From positions 1-64,000 of the forward strand of contig JAJZDM010000003.1 of the NCBI GenBank assembly GCA_021806005.1: a DNA stretch of 64,000 bases. The letters are read 5' to 3'. This DNA is from Acidobacteriota bacterium. Lineage in GTDB: Bacteria; Acidobacteriota; Terriglobia; Terriglobales; Acidobacteriaceae. The translations under genes and the position numbers were made by a program. The first letter of the stretch is position 1. Each line of letters opens with the position of its first letter. The notes beneath the pieces were generated by a model. That model saw only the letters and a program-made list of their open reading frames with translations. It did no database searches and was not told the origin of the DNA. This document shows positions 35,636-45,168 of the stretch, piece by piece.

Positions 35636-35794
35636 GCGTTCCAGTTTAGACGCTGCCGGACGATACAATACAGATTGGCCGACAGACAAAAGATATCCGA
35701 CCCTGGGGTCTGTCCCTGTTGCGTTCGCGAGTCAGTCCAGGCATCCGTTCAGCCATTCCATCAGTGAACCATCCACGAGATCGAAGTTGCGCCC

Positions 35795-36934
35795 ATGAGT
35801 GAAAATCAACCAGAAGACCTCGGCGGAGTTCGCCAGGCTCACCCACTTGGCCAGTCCCGCCAGATGCGGGCAACGCCGTACGCTCCGCCCCTGGCGCCGG
35901 CCACGGCGGACGAACATCATGTGAATCTGCTCAAGACGCTGCCGGGGCTGGTGATCAGCGCATTCTTCCTGTGGTGGACCTTCCGCGGCTTCAAACTGGA
36001 GACGCTCGAGAACATCCGGCTGGTAGCGCCCCTGTGGATCATCGGGTTGCTGGCTGGAACCTGCCTGAGCTATGGGCTCAGATCCTACCGCTGGTGGCTG
36101 ATGATGCGCAGCGCAGGATCGCGGCTCTCCACCTGCTTCCGCGTGCTGATGACCTCGCTGGCGGCAAACAACATCCTGCCCCTGCGCATCGGCGATCTGA
36201 TGCGCATCTTCACCTATGCACCGGATCTGAATGCCTCACCCTCCATCATCCTCAGTACCGTGATCCTGGAAAAGCTCCTGGATGTGTTCACGCTGGTGGT
36301 GTTGCTGGTGATGACCGCACACACCGGAGAGGGGCTGCCACCCAAGACCCGGGTCCTCGTCAAGATGCTGCTGGTGATCTCCGGCACGGGGTTGATCGTG
36401 ATGATCGTTGGCTCCAGGGCGCTGGTGCGGCCCATTAAAGCGATCTTCGCCAAGCTTCCTCCCAGCCTTGCCAAACTGCACAAGATCGAGCATTGGCTGC
36501 TGCTGGCGCTGGACGCCATCCGGCAGATCGGAATGGTGGGCATGGTCTGGCTGTTTGTCCAGAGCCTGGTGATCTGGTTGAGCGAGAGCCTGTTGTACTT
36601 CTCTGCCATGCAGATGATTGGGATCAGAACGGAGCTTGGCACACGCCTGGATTGGGGCGCTCCGCTGCAGGCCGTGTCCCTGGCCAACTTCGCATTTCTG
36701 GTGCCCAGCGCTCCCGGCGGCATCGGGCCCTTCGAGTGGGCCTGCAAGGGCGCCCTGGTGATACACGGTGTGGCGCCCTCTTCCGCCCTGCTGTTTGGAC
36801 TTCTGATTCACTTCTGGCTGCTGGTGTCGATTACCGGCGTGGGTGGAGCTTTGTTCCTTGCGCATCGACTGCATCGCTCACGGCGTAAGCCTCTCCTGGA
36901 AGAGATTGAGACCCTGCCGGCGGAGATGCCGTAG
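35795..36934 (+). CDS. Flippase-like membrane protein (lysylphosphatidylglycerol synthase TM family)
   Basis: Inner-membrane protein of 379 residues with about eight helices, related to the transmembrane half of MprF and to UPF0104/AglD proteins. Seen are LVISAFFLWWTFRGFKLETL (helix 1), the conserved SYGLRSYRWWLMMRSAG, LAANNILPLRIGDLMRIF (the family's N-x2-P-x-R-x-GD block, about 128-140), LEKLLDVFTLVVLLVM and VPSAPGGIGPFEWACKGAL near the C-terminus. The family moves or modifies lipids; no soluble aminoacyl-transfer domain is attached, so a flippase-type role is inferred. It lies 73 nt before argS in the same direction. Confidence 0.85.
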   Translation: MSENQPEDLGGVRQAHPLGQSRQMRATPYAPPLAPATADEHHVNLLKTLPGLVISAFFLWWTFRGFKLETLENIRLVAPLWIIGLLAGTCLSYGLRSYRWWLMMRSAGSRLSTCFRVLMTSLAANNILPLRIGDLMRIFTYAPDLNASPSIILSTVILEKLLDVFTLVVLLVMTAHTGEGLPPKTRVLVKMLLVISGTGLIVMIVGSRALVRPIKAIFAKLPPSLAKLHKIEHWLLLALDAIRQIGMVGMVWLFVQSLVIWLSESLLYFSAMQMIGIRTELGTRLDWGAPLQAVSLANFAFLVPSAPGGIGPFEWACKGALVIHGVAPSSALLFGLLIHFWLLVSITGVGGALFLAHRLHRSRRKPLLEEIETLPAEMP

Positions 36935-37007
36935 AACCAAGGCTCAAAACCCTCACTTGCAGGGCCAGAACGCATAATCGGAAACTCAGAATCAGGAAAG
37001 AACAGGC

Positions 37008-39056
37008 ATGTATCGGACTTTGCAGTTGCAGTTGCAGACCACAATAGAGGCGCTGCTGAAGGAGCGCTACCAGATCTCGCTCGAGAATCTCGCCATGGAA
37101 CTCCCCCCCAGGATTGAGCTCGGAGAGATCGCACTGCCGCTGGCGTTTGAGCTCGCCAAGCGTCTGAAAAAGGCTCCACGCATCATTGCGCAGGAGATCC
37201 AGGCGGCCGTGGCGAACGCTCCCGGGGTAGCCAGGGTAGAGATCGCAGGTGCAGGTTATCTGAATCTCAAGCTGGACCGTCCCTCGATGGTGAAGCGCAT
37301 GGCCGCCGATGAGCACGCCAGGGTAGGCGGCGGCGGATTCCGTTTGGTGGAACATACCAGCATCAATCCCAATAAGGCGGCGCATGTGGGCCACCTGCGC
37401 AACGCGATTCTGGGAGACAGCTTTGCACGGATGCTCAAGCGCGATGAGTACAAGCCGGGCTGGGAGACCGGCGTGCAGAACTACATCGACAACACCGGCG
37501 TGCAGGTCGCCGATATCGTGGTCGCCATCACCGAGTTGCAGGGGATGTCGCTGGATGGCGTGCGCGCCTGGATGGCGGCGCTGCGGAGCAGCGGCACACG
37601 GCTCGACTACGCCTGCTGGGACCTGTATGCGCAGGTCTCCCAGTGGTACCAGGCGGATGCTCCAAGGGTGGCCGAACGCCGCCAGATTCGCCTGGACACC
37701 CTGCATGCCATTGAAGCCGGCGGAAACGAGAAGGCGGAGATCGCGGACCTGATCGCCACCGGAGTGCTGCGGCGGCATCTGGAGACCATGGAACGCCTGG
37801 GCATCGAGTACGACTTTCTGCCCCGCGAGAGTGAGATCCTGCACCTGCACTTCTGGGAGACGGCGCGCGCCCTGATGGTGCAGCGGGGCGTGCTCTATCT
37901 TGAGACTGCTGGGAAGAACAAGGGCTGTTGGGTGATGCGACGCGCCATCTCAGCCGCTGCCGGAGTCGAACTCTCCACGGACGGACCGGATGAGGACGCC
38001 AAGATCATCATTCGGTCCAATGGAACCGTCACCTACGTCGGCAAGGACATCGCCTATCACCTGTGGAAGTTTGGCCTGCTGGGCAAGGACTTTGGTTATG
38101 CGAAGTTCCGGGATTACCCAACCCATACCTGCTGGATCTCCACAGTGCACGGTGCCGGAACCGGCTTGGCTCCCGGATCGGAAGCAGGGGTTCATCCTGC
38201 TCAGGGCTATGGCCATGCCGACGCCATCTACAACGTAATCGACTCGCGGCAGGATGATCCGCAAACCCAGGTGAAGGAGTCCCTGCGGGCATTGGGGTAC
38301 GCCGAGGAGAGTGATGCGTACACGCATCTGAACTACGCCTTTGTAGGGCTCACCGCTCGCACCGCCCAGGAGCTCGGATATGGGCTCAGCGAAGAGGACC
38401 GGGCGCGAAATTTCATTGAGGTGAGCGGACGCAAGGGCTTCGGCGTCAAGGCGGACGACCTCATCGATCGCATGATCGAGGCGGCCCGTAAGGAGGTTGA
38501 CGCACGACATCCGGACCTGGACGAGGCGGAGCGCGCCGCAATCGCCAGAACCATCGGCGTGGGCGCCCTGCGTTACTTCCTGCTGCGTTTCACGCGCAAC
38601 ACCGTGATCGCCTTCGACTATCAGGACGCCTTGGCCTTTGACGGAGAGACCGGGCCCTACGCCCAGTACGCCGCTGTCCGCGCCGCCAACATCTTTCGCA
38701 AGGCTGGCGTTCAGGAGAGTGATGCCTTGGAGGCCATGGCGCATCTGGACCCGAGCCAGGACCTCGCTCCGCTGCTGGAGGGCGAAGATGGCACCAGCGT
38801 CTGGGAGGTCTGGCTCACCGCATCACGCCTTTCGCTGGTTCTGGAACAGGCCATCGCCGCTGCCGAACCGGCCATCCTGGCGCGCTACGCCTTTCTGCTG
38901 GCGCAGCAGTTCAACAACTTCTACCATCGCCACCACATCCTTACGGAGACCGATGCGACCCGCAAGACACTGTTGCTCTCCACCGCCGCGGTGGCCCGCA
39001 GAGAACTGGTGCGCGTGCTGGGCTGGCTCGGGATCGGAGTTCCCTCCGCCATGTAG
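37008..39056 (+). CDS. argS: Arginyl-tRNA synthetase
   Basis: Class I aminoacyl-tRNA synthetase charging tRNA-Arg. The N-terminal additional domain (about 1-110) is followed by the HIGH-type motif in SINPNKAAHVGHLRNAILGD (about 120-140). The catalytic core includes the arginine-site region YIDNTGVQVADIV. The C-terminal DALR-type anticodon-binding domain begins near ALAFDGETGPYAQYAAVRA and ends in REFVRVLGW-like VRVLGWLGIG. At 682 residues it is about 100 longer than many bacterial ArgS proteins; the extra length lies mostly in the catalytic half (around 170-260 and 410-500). No KMSKS-like loop is obvious, as in several ArgS lineages. AGGAAAG precedes the ATG. Confidence 0.93.
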   Translation: MYRTLQLQLQTTIEALLKERYQISLENLAMELPPRIELGEIALPLAFELAKRLKKAPRIIAQEIQAAVANAPGVARVEIAGAGYLNLKLDRPSMVKRMAADEHARVGGGGFRLVEHTSINPNKAAHVGHLRNAILGDSFARMLKRDEYKPGWETGVQNYIDNTGVQVADIVVAITELQGMSLDGVRAWMAALRSSGTRLDYACWDLYAQVSQWYQADAPRVAERRQIRLDTLHAIEAGGNEKAEIADLIATGVLRRHLETMERLGIEYDFLPRESEILHLHFWETARALMVQRGVLYLETAGKNKGCWVMRRAISAAAGVELSTDGPDEDAKIIIRSNGTVTYVGKDIAYHLWKFGLLGKDFGYAKFRDYPTHTCWISTVHGAGTGLAPGSEAGVHPAQGYGHADAIYNVIDSRQDDPQTQVKESLRALGYAEESDAYTHLNYAFVGLTARTAQELGYGLSEEDRARNFIEVSGRKGFGVKADDLIDRMIEAARKEVDARHPDLDEAERAAIARTIGVGALRYFLLRFTRNTVIAFDYQDALAFDGETGPYAQYAAVRAANIFRKAGVQESDALEAMAHLDPSQDLAPLLEGEDGTSVWEVWLTASRLSLVLEQAIAAAEPAILARYAFLLAQQFNNFYHRHHILTETDATRKTLLLSTAAVARRELVRVLGWLGIGVPSAM

Positions 39057-39090
39057 CCAACCCAGCTCACGCCGCTGCGGGGAGGACGGC

Positions 39091-40386
39091 TCAGAAGCTG
39101 GCCTTGGCTCCCGCCAGATCCATGATGGACGGGCCCTGCGAGGCCTCCACCTGAACCTTGGTTCCCTGCACCTGGGCATAGCTGATGGTGAGGCCGTGGA
39201 TGGCGCTGATGTGCACGTTGTTGAGCACCACGCCGGTCACTGGGGCCTCAGGAAGCCCGAAGATGGCTCCGGCGGAGGTGCTGCCAGTGGCGGTCAGGTT
39301 CTCAATGGTGATGTCGTGGAAGTGGGGGGTGAGACGAGTGATTGGAGCAGAGGCGACCTCGCCCTTGGGCGCGATCCGGGGATAGTACTCGCTGATAACC
39401 AGAGCGTTCTTCACGTCCTTCATCTGGATATCGCGAAAGACCAGGTTACCCACGTCGTTGCCGCGATCACGGTTCGCCTTCACCCGGATCCCGTTGCCCG
39501 TGCCGTCAAACCGTATGTGCTCGGCCGTGATGTTCTGTGCGCCGCCTGCAATCTCACTGCCGATGGAGAGGCCATGGCCGTGGAGGAAGGTGCAGTCGCT
39601 GATGGTAATGTTGCGGCTGGGCGAGTCGGGACCGGCGGAACCGGGTTCGCCGGACTTGATGGCGATATCGTCATCCCCTACGTCGGCGTAGGCGTGGTCG
39701 ATGATCACATTCGACGAGGAGAACGGGTCGATCGCGTCTGTATTAGGAGAGTTGGCCGGAGCAAGTACCTTCACATTCCGAATGGTCACGTCATCCGTGT
39801 AGTAAGGAACAAGCTGCCACATCGGGGAGTTCTGAATCGTAACCCCCTCCACCAGAACATGCTGGCAGTGGTCAAAGACCACAAGGCGGGGCCGGGTATG
39901 CGAGGAACCCATCGCGCCCGACCCCCGGTAGGAGCGGGCCATCGTCCACCAACTATCTCCTGCCCCGTCGATGACGCCTTCACCGGTAATGGAGACGTTC
40001 TGTGCGCCAGTGGCGCTCACCAGGGCCTGACGGCCGGGAGCGCGAAACTCCGAGATCTCAGGATAGTCAGCTTGGTCCTGCGAGCCCAGCAGCGTCGCTC
40101 CCTTCTCCAGTTGCAGGTTGATATGGCTCTTGAGCACGATCGGCGCGCTGAGATAGGTCCCGGCAGCAAGCAGAACAGTCCCGCCGCCCTTCTCTTCGCA
40201 GGCATCAATGGCAGACTGGATGGCGTGGGTATCCTTGACGACCCCATCGCCTTTGGCTCCGTAGCTGCGAACGTTGCAGACCGTCTTGCCCTGCGCCAAA
40301 GCGTAGCAGGGAATCATGGCGAGAAGAGCGCTGCAGGTGAAGGCCAGTGTCACAGCCAGGGGTGGGCGGAGCGTGGAGGAGCGCAT
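39091..40386 (-). CDS. Glycoside hydrolase family 28 (polygalacturonase-like)
   Basis: Exported parallel beta-helix enzyme of 431 residues that would hydrolyse galacturonan (pectin) or related polymers. The signal peptide is PPLAVTLAFTCSALLAMIPCYALAQ; the mature protein begins VCNVRSYGAKGDGVVKDTHAIQSAI. The four GH28 active-site motifs are present in order: SPNTDAIDP (about 215), GDDDIAIKSG (about 242), GHGLSIGSE (about 270) and RVKANRDRG (about 305). ATG 40386 is used; an in-frame GTG at 40395 is an alternative. A FadR-type regulator begins 950 bases upstream in the same direction, which suggests local control by a uronate. Confidence 0.92.
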   Translation of the reverse strand: MRSSTLRPPLAVTLAFTCSALLAMIPCYALAQGKTVCNVRSYGAKGDGVVKDTHAIQSAIDACEEKGGGTVLLAAGTYLSAPIVLKSHINLQLEKGATLLGSQDQADYPEISEFRAPGRQALVSATGAQNVSITGEGVIDGAGDSWWTMARSYRGSGAMGSSHTRPRLVVFDHCQHVLVEGVTIQNSPMWQLVPYYTDDVTIRNVKVLAPANSPNTDAIDPFSSSNVIIDHAYADVGDDDIAIKSGEPGSAGPDSPSRNITISDCTFLHGHGLSIGSEIAGGAQNITAEHIRFDGTGNGIRVKANRDRGNDVGNLVFRDIQMKDVKNALVISEYYPRIAPKGEVASAPITRLTPHFHDITIENLTATGSTSAGAIFGLPEAPVTGVVLNNVHISAIHGLTISYAQVQGTKVQVEASQGPSIMDLAGAKASF

Positions 40387-40530
40387 GCTGATCACTTTGA
40401 AAACCTCGATCGGGGTCAGATAACTTCGCGATCATGATACTTCAGTGGTCATACCAGTGGCCAGTCCGTCAGGAACGGAATCTGCAACGCCTCCACTGCC
40501 CTGCGGGAGACGCTCCAGAGGCTCTCTGGT

Positions 40531-41337
40531 TCAGGCTGAAGCTGGTGGGTGGTTCGCCTGGCGGGTTTTGGAGGTCGACCTGGCCCGGTCGGCTGACTTG
40601 CTGGATTTTGCGGACCCCGGTTCAGATGCAGGCAGGGAGACTCTCTCCTTGCCCTGTGCCGACTCCGCCAGATGCAAATGCTGCTCCATCAACTTGCGCG
40701 CCTCAGAGGCCTTGCCGGAGCGGATCGCGCGATAGATGGCCCGGTGCATCTCGGCAGACTCCCGCAGGTCCAGGGAGTGCTCCACGGTCTTCCGGCGGTC
40801 TTCGTAGAGCGCCGATGTGATGGTCTCCATCAGCGCGGCAAGGATCGGATTGCCTGAGGCCTGGGAGATGATGCGATGAAAGAGAATGTCATGGACCAGG
40901 TACTCGGAGGGGCTGTCGATGGCGGCAAACATCTCCACCACCTCCTCGGAGAGTGCGGCGTGCTGCTCCTGATTGCTGCGCTCCGCGGCCAGGCCGGCCA
41001 TCTGGCTCTCCAGAAGCAGGCGGGCTTCAAACATCTGCCACGGCTGGAAGCCATGCAGTGCACCCATGATCCGCAGGCTGGCCTTGTCGAACTCTGCCGG
41101 ACCGTCGGCGACAAAGGTGCCCACCCCGTGGCGAACCTTGAGCACACCCATAGCCGCAAGGTAGTTGATTCCCGTGCGGAGGCTGGCGCGGCTGATCTTC
41201 AGTGAACGCGCGAACTCGCGCTCTGAAGGAATCTTCTCACCCGGCTGCAGCTTCCCGCTCTCCAGCAGAGACCGGATATGGTTGACCACCTGCATGGTGC
41301 GGTGCGAGTCGGGAGTCGGTTGTTTGTTCTCTGCCAT
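40531..41337 (-). CDS. FadR/GntR-family transcriptional regulator
   Basis: Cytoplasmic DNA-binding repressor or activator of 268 residues. A winged HTH (about 10-75) has VVNHIRSLLESGKLQPGEKIPSEREFARSLKISRASLRTGI and GVLKVRHGVGTFV (written here in two parts). An FCD effector domain follows (about 90-225: MFEARLLLESQMAGLAAE, HDILFHRIISQASGNPILAAL, SAEMHRAIYRAIRSGKASEARKLMEQHL), whose His and Asp residues often bind a metal and a carboxylate ligand. A Ser/Lys-rich disordered tail ends it. ATG 41337 fits the family N-terminus better than 41547. The downstream GH28 gene in the same orientation suggests control of pectin or hexuronate genes, possibly including uxaC. Confidence 0.88.
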   Translation of the reverse strand: MAENKQPTPDSHRTMQVVNHIRSLLESGKLQPGEKIPSEREFARSLKISRASLRTGINYLAAMGVLKVRHGVGTFVADGPAEFDKASLRIMGALHGFQPWQMFEARLLLESQMAGLAAERSNQEQHAALSEEVVEMFAAIDSPSEYLVHDILFHRIISQASGNPILAALMETITSALYEDRRKTVEHSLDLRESAEMHRAIYRAIRSGKASEARKLMEQHLHLAESAQGKERVSLPASEPGSAKSSKSADRARSTSKTRQANHPPASA

Positions 41338-41474
41338 CGGTAAATCCGCTTTAGTCGGGGAAGCCGCGAGCTTCACCGTCCTCTTCACTTTAGCAGCGCG
41401 GGGCAGAAGAGGAAAGAGACCCGCCACGCAGTGGTCTCTCCTCTGCTGCCCGTCTGTGCACAGGGTGGGCAACT

Positions 41475-43436
41475 TCAGATCGGACGCCGATCGTGCTGCC
41501 AGGGTCGGATCGAAGAGACCCGCCGCAGGCCACGTACCGAGTTGCACAACCAGACGGCCTGGGCAGACTGCAGATCGTCAAGGGTCAGGATTCGCTCCTT
41601 GGCATGGGGCAGCGTCTCCAGCAGATGGCGCCGCATGACCCCGGGCAGAACACCGCAGGCGATGGGCGGGGTGTACAGTCCGCCAGCCATCTCCAGAAAG
41701 AGGTTGCTGATGGCGCCCTCGGTCAACTCTCCACGCTCGTTGAGGAAGAGGACCTCGTCGCAGCCCTGGGCGCGGGCCTCGGCCAGTTGCTGGTCGTAGA
41801 AAGAACGCAGGGTCGTCTTGTGACGAAGAAATGGATCGCCAGAGTGGGTCTGATCTGCCGAGATCATGACTGCCAGCCCGGAGGACTCTCCGGAGACTGT
41901 ACCTTCCAGCGGCTGGCTGGTAATCTCCATGCCTCCGTTCATGCCATGGAGTAGCCGGACGCGATGCGGCGATGCCGCGTCCAGCGAACAGGCAAACGCC
42001 AGCAGGAGCGCCTCAACGGCGGAGCGGTCGAAGACAAAGTGAAAGTACGCGGAGGAGGATGCCAGGCGGTCCAGATGGAGATCGAGGCGCTCGAACGAAC
42101 CCTCCCAGCGCATGGTCTCGATGAGTTGGTAGCTCTGCAGGGGCTGGATGAGGAACGCAGCTTTGAGCAGGCACTCCCGGTATTCGTCCTCGGCCACAGA
42201 GTCAGCGACAATGCCGCCGCCGACGCCCATCTGACCTTGGAGGAGACCCATTTCGCCGCGCAACACCAGGGTGCGGATGGCCACGCTGAAGGTTGCATCC
42301 CGGTTGGGCGCAATATAACCGATGGCCCCGGTGTAGATGCCGCGAGGACGGGGCTCCATCTCGCGGATGATCTGCATGGTGCGCACCTTGGGAGCACCAG
42401 TGATGGATCCGCAGGGAAAGAGGCTGCGGAAGATCTGGTAAAAAGTGACGCCGCGAAGCAGACTTGCCGAGATCGTTGAGGTCATCTGCAGGAGGGTCTG
42501 GTAGCGCTCCACGGAGAAGAGATCCTCCACCCTGACGCTCCCGGATTCGCTGATGCGGCCAAGATCGTTGCGCAGAAGATCGACGATCATCACGTGTTCG
42601 CTCCGATTCTTCTCGTCCTGCTGTAGACGCAACGCAGCCTCCCGGTCATCCGCTTCGTCCAGGCCGCGGGGCATCGTTCCCTTCATGGGACGGGTAGTGA
42701 TCCTGCCGGAGTCGATGCGAAAGAACAGCTCTGGAGAGAGGGAGAGGATCGTCTGCCCGGGCAGATTGAGAAAGCCAGCGTAAGCCACAGATTGTCGGCT
42801 TAAAAGAGAGGCGAACAGAGTAGACGGGGAGAGTCTGGTCGTGAACTCGACCGCATCGGTGAAGTTCACCTGATAGGTGTCGCCGGCGGCGATGTACTCC
42901 TTGATCTTTGCAATCGAGGCCAGATACTCCGGTTGAGCGATGCCCAGACGGGGATACTCCAGAAGCGGATCCAGACCAGGGCCCGCCCTGGCCCGCAGGT
43001 TGCTGTCGCGATGCGGGACACAATCCGGTGGTAGCTTCGGCTCTGCTCCCAGAAAGCGGCCAAGACGGTGGTCGAAGATCACCGGCTCAGCATAGACCCC
43101 CAGCCAGGCAAGGGGCAGGTTCTGGGAGAACTCCGCGCGAGCCGTACCGGGCTCAAAGTGTCCTCCGCACTCGTAGGACAGGTATCCGGCCACGTAGCGT
43201 CCGTCAGCCAGGGCCGCCTCGATCTGCGAAAACAGCCAGGGAATCTCCTCGAGCGCGGCGACGGTAAGAGTCTGTATGGGTTCGACGAAGAGATAGCTAT
43301 GGTGGTTGGCGGAGTCGAACCGCGAGGTCTCCAGCAGAATCGAGTTGGGCTGGCTCTCCGCCAGCATACGCATAACGTCGGGGAGAGCTGCCCACCGCGG
43401 CGCTGGCTGATGGCTGGATTGGCCGGAGAGAGTCAT
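41475..43436 (-). CDS. pabB: Fused aminodeoxychorismate synthase component I / aminodeoxychorismate lyase (PabB-PabC)
   Basis: Bifunctional cytoplasmic enzyme of folate synthesis, 653 residues. The PabB half (about 1-400) converts chorismate to aminodeoxychorismate with an amidotransferase partner: TYQVNFTDAVEF, LFFRIDSGRITTRPMKGTMPRG, EHVMIVDLLRNDLGRIS, CGSITGAPKVRTMQIIREME and GIYTGAIGYI. The PabC half (about 410-653), a fold-type IV PLP enzyme, releases pyruvate to give p-aminobenzoate: MRWEGSFERLDLHLDRLASS, CDEVLFLNERGELTEGAISNLFLEM and PGVMRRHLLE. The frame is open to 43514, but ATG 43436 suits the family N-terminus. The glutaminase subunit PabA is not in the window. Confidence 0.93.
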   Translation of the reverse strand: MTLSGQSSHQPAPRWAALPDVMRMLAESQPNSILLETSRFDSANHHSYLFVEPIQTLTVAALEEIPWLFSQIEAALADGRYVAGYLSYECGGHFEPGTARAEFSQNLPLAWLGVYAEPVIFDHRLGRFLGAEPKLPPDCVPHRDSNLRARAGPGLDPLLEYPRLGIAQPEYLASIAKIKEYIAAGDTYQVNFTDAVEFTTRLSPSTLFASLLSRQSVAYAGFLNLPGQTILSLSPELFFRIDSGRITTRPMKGTMPRGLDEADDREAALRLQQDEKNRSEHVMIVDLLRNDLGRISESGSVRVEDLFSVERYQTLLQMTSTISASLLRGVTFYQIFRSLFPCGSITGAPKVRTMQIIREMEPRPRGIYTGAIGYIAPNRDATFSVAIRTLVLRGEMGLLQGQMGVGGGIVADSVAEDEYRECLLKAAFLIQPLQSYQLIETMRWEGSFERLDLHLDRLASSSAYFHFVFDRSAVEALLLAFACSLDAASPHRVRLLHGMNGGMEITSQPLEGTVSGESSGLAVMISADQTHSGDPFLRHKTTLRSFYDQQLAEARAQGCDEVLFLNERGELTEGAISNLFLEMAGGLYTPPIACGVLPGVMRRHLLETLPHAKERILTLDDLQSAQAVWLCNSVRGLRRVSSIRPWQHDRRPI

Positions 43437-43624
43437 GCTGCTACGTTGATGATCGCAGAGCCGGAAGAGCCAGGCAACGGACCCCTCGGAGCAGATCAGG
43501 AGGTTGCGTTGCACCTTTATACTGGTGGAAGGGCCAAGGACTCGCGCGCTGAGACAGCAGGTGACACGCTGGAGGGCGTGGAAACGTCCTCAGCAAGATT
43601 CTGGAAACGTGGCCGGAGGATTTC

Positions 43625-44200
43625 ATGGCAGCACTGATAGAAGCGATTCACGTAAAGCGCAAGATGTTGTTTGAATTTGAGAATGCCCCCTACGTCTGTC
43701 TGGACTCCGACATCACCACACCAACGGCTCGGGGTGGGCAGACGCTGGTGCGATTGAAGATGCGCAACTTGCTGACCAACTCCGTCTTTGAGAAGACATT
43801 CAAGGCCGGCGACAAGTTCAAAGAGCCGGATATGATGCTGGTTCCTGCCACGTACCTGTACAGCGACGGCGATGGATCCTACTTTCTGGACCAGGAGAGC
43901 TTTGAGACCCTGACGCTGCGCGGCGAGATGCTGGGAGATGCGCTCGATTACCTGATCGACGGGACCGCGGTCCAGATCCACAAGTACAACGGGAATCCCA
44001 TTGGGCTGCAACTACCGATCTTCGTTGAGCTGAACGTGTCTTACACCGAACCGGCCGTGCGCGGGGACACCTCCAGCGGCAGCGGCACCAAGCTGGCGCG
44101 TCTCGAGACGGGTCTGGAGATTCGCGTGCCGCTGTTCCTCAAAGAGGGTGAGAAGGTGAAGGTCTCCACCGAACTGCGGGAGTTCGCCGGCCGAGCCTGA
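43625..44200 (+). CDS. efp: Elongation factor P family protein with YeiP/EfpL-type loop
   Basis: Three-domain, tRNA-shaped translation factor of 191 residues that relieves ribosome stalling at proline-rich sequences. The KOW-like N-domain contains the loop DITTPTARGGQTLVRLKMRNLL with Arg36 near its tip. The middle domain has TYLYSDGDGSYFLDQESFETL, and the C-domain reads GLQLPIFVELNVSYTEPAVRGDTSSGSGTKLARLETGLEIRVPLFL (quoted in outline only). The PTARG loop matches what I recall of YeiP/EfpL rather than the Lys-bearing PGKG loop of classical EF-P. A GGAGGA ribosome binding site sits four to five bases before the ATG. It is divergent from pabBC and converges with korB. Confidence 0.88.
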   Translation: MAALIEAIHVKRKMLFEFENAPYVCLDSDITTPTARGGQTLVRLKMRNLLTNSVFEKTFKAGDKFKEPDMMLVPATYLYSDGDGSYFLDQESFETLTLRGEMLGDALDYLIDGTAVQIHKYNGNPIGLQLPIFVELNVSYTEPAVRGDTSSGSGTKLARLETGLEIRVPLFLKEGEKVKVSTELREFAGRA

Positions 44201-44209
44201 ACCAGTGGC

Positions 44210-45106
44210 CTACATCAGCTCCTCCACAAAGGTGCGAGCGATCTCGGAGGGGATCCGGTAGCTCTGGTGGACCAGTGGGCCATGCTCCAGAACCGGCTCC
44301 ATCTCCTGGAGCGAGGCTTGCTCCTTCCGCTCAAAGAACCTTCCGATGGGGATCTCTTCTCCCCAGATCTGCGCCTTATCCATGGCTGCATCCCAGTTGG
44401 AGGCATCATAGCTGGCGTCGTCCTCCAGACGCTTGACCCGCGGCCGGAACCACTGCATGGTGTTGTCGTGGTTGAAGGTGACGCAGGGGCTGAAGACATC
44501 GATGAAAGAAAAGCCCTTGTGCTCAATGCCTCCCTTGATCATCTCGGTCAGGTGCTTCTGGTCCGCGCTGAAGCCGCGAGCCACATAGGTGGCGCCCGCA
44601 GCCAGGGCCAGGGCGACAGGGTTCACCGGATTCTCCACGTTGCCGAACGGCGTACTCTTGGTCTTCATGGCCATGCGGCTGGTGGGCGAGGTCTGGCCCG
44701 TGGTCAAGCCATAGATCTGATTGTCCATCACAATGTAGGTCAGGTCCACGTTGCGGCGCATGGAGTGAACGAAGTGGCCGCAGCCGATCCCAAAGCCATC
44801 GCCGTCACCGCCGGTGACCAGCACGGTCAAAGCATGGTTGGCCATCTTGACCCCGGTAGCAACCGGCAGCGAGCGGCCGTGCAGGGTGTGCATCCCGTAG
44901 GTCTCGATGAACCCGGGAAAGTTCGAGGAGCAGCCGATGCCGCTGATCGTGCAAACCTCATGCTGCGGAATCTGCAGCTCGACGAGGGCCTTCTGAACCG
45001 CGGCAAGAACCCCGTAGTCTCCACAGCCAGGGCACCAGTCCGGTTCCACACGGCCCTTCAGGTCAGCCATTGTGATCGTGTTCGGGGTGATGATTTCGGT
45101 CGCCAT
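44210..45106 (-). CDS. korB: 2-oxoacid:ferredoxin oxidoreductase, beta subunit
   Basis: Thiamine-diphosphate-binding subunit of a 2-oxoglutarate- or pyruvate-type ferredoxin oxidoreductase. The N-terminal WCPGCGDYGVLAAVQKAL, SGIGCSSNFPGF, and the TPP/Mg motif GGDGDGFGIGCGHFVHSMRRN (about 98-118) with VMDNQIYGLTTGQTSPTS are diagnostic. It ends in a substrate-subunit interface tail. ATG 45106 is preferred: AGGAG lies seven bases upstream, and the TTG just before it is unnecessary. It is 62 nt after korA in the same direction. Together they oxidatively decarboxylate a 2-oxoacid to acyl-CoA, or run in reverse; the exact acid is inferred. Confidence 0.92.
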   Translation of the reverse strand: MATEIITPNTITMADLKGRVEPDWCPGCGDYGVLAAVQKALVELQIPQHEVCTISGIGCSSNFPGFIETYGMHTLHGRSLPVATGVKMANHALTVLVTGGDGDGFGIGCGHFVHSMRRNVDLTYIVMDNQIYGLTTGQTSPTSRMAMKTKSTPFGNVENPVNPVALALAAGATYVARGFSADQKHLTEMIKGGIEHKGFSFIDVFSPCVTFNHDNTMQWFRPRVKRLEDDASYDASNWDAAMDKAQIWGEEIPIGRFFERKEQASLQEMEPVLEHGPLVHQSYRIPSEIARTFVEELM

Positions 45107-45168
45107 CAAGATTCTCCTGATTATTCTTCTTCCCCCACGGAGATCTCCGCGCGGGTACGCTTTCGCAG

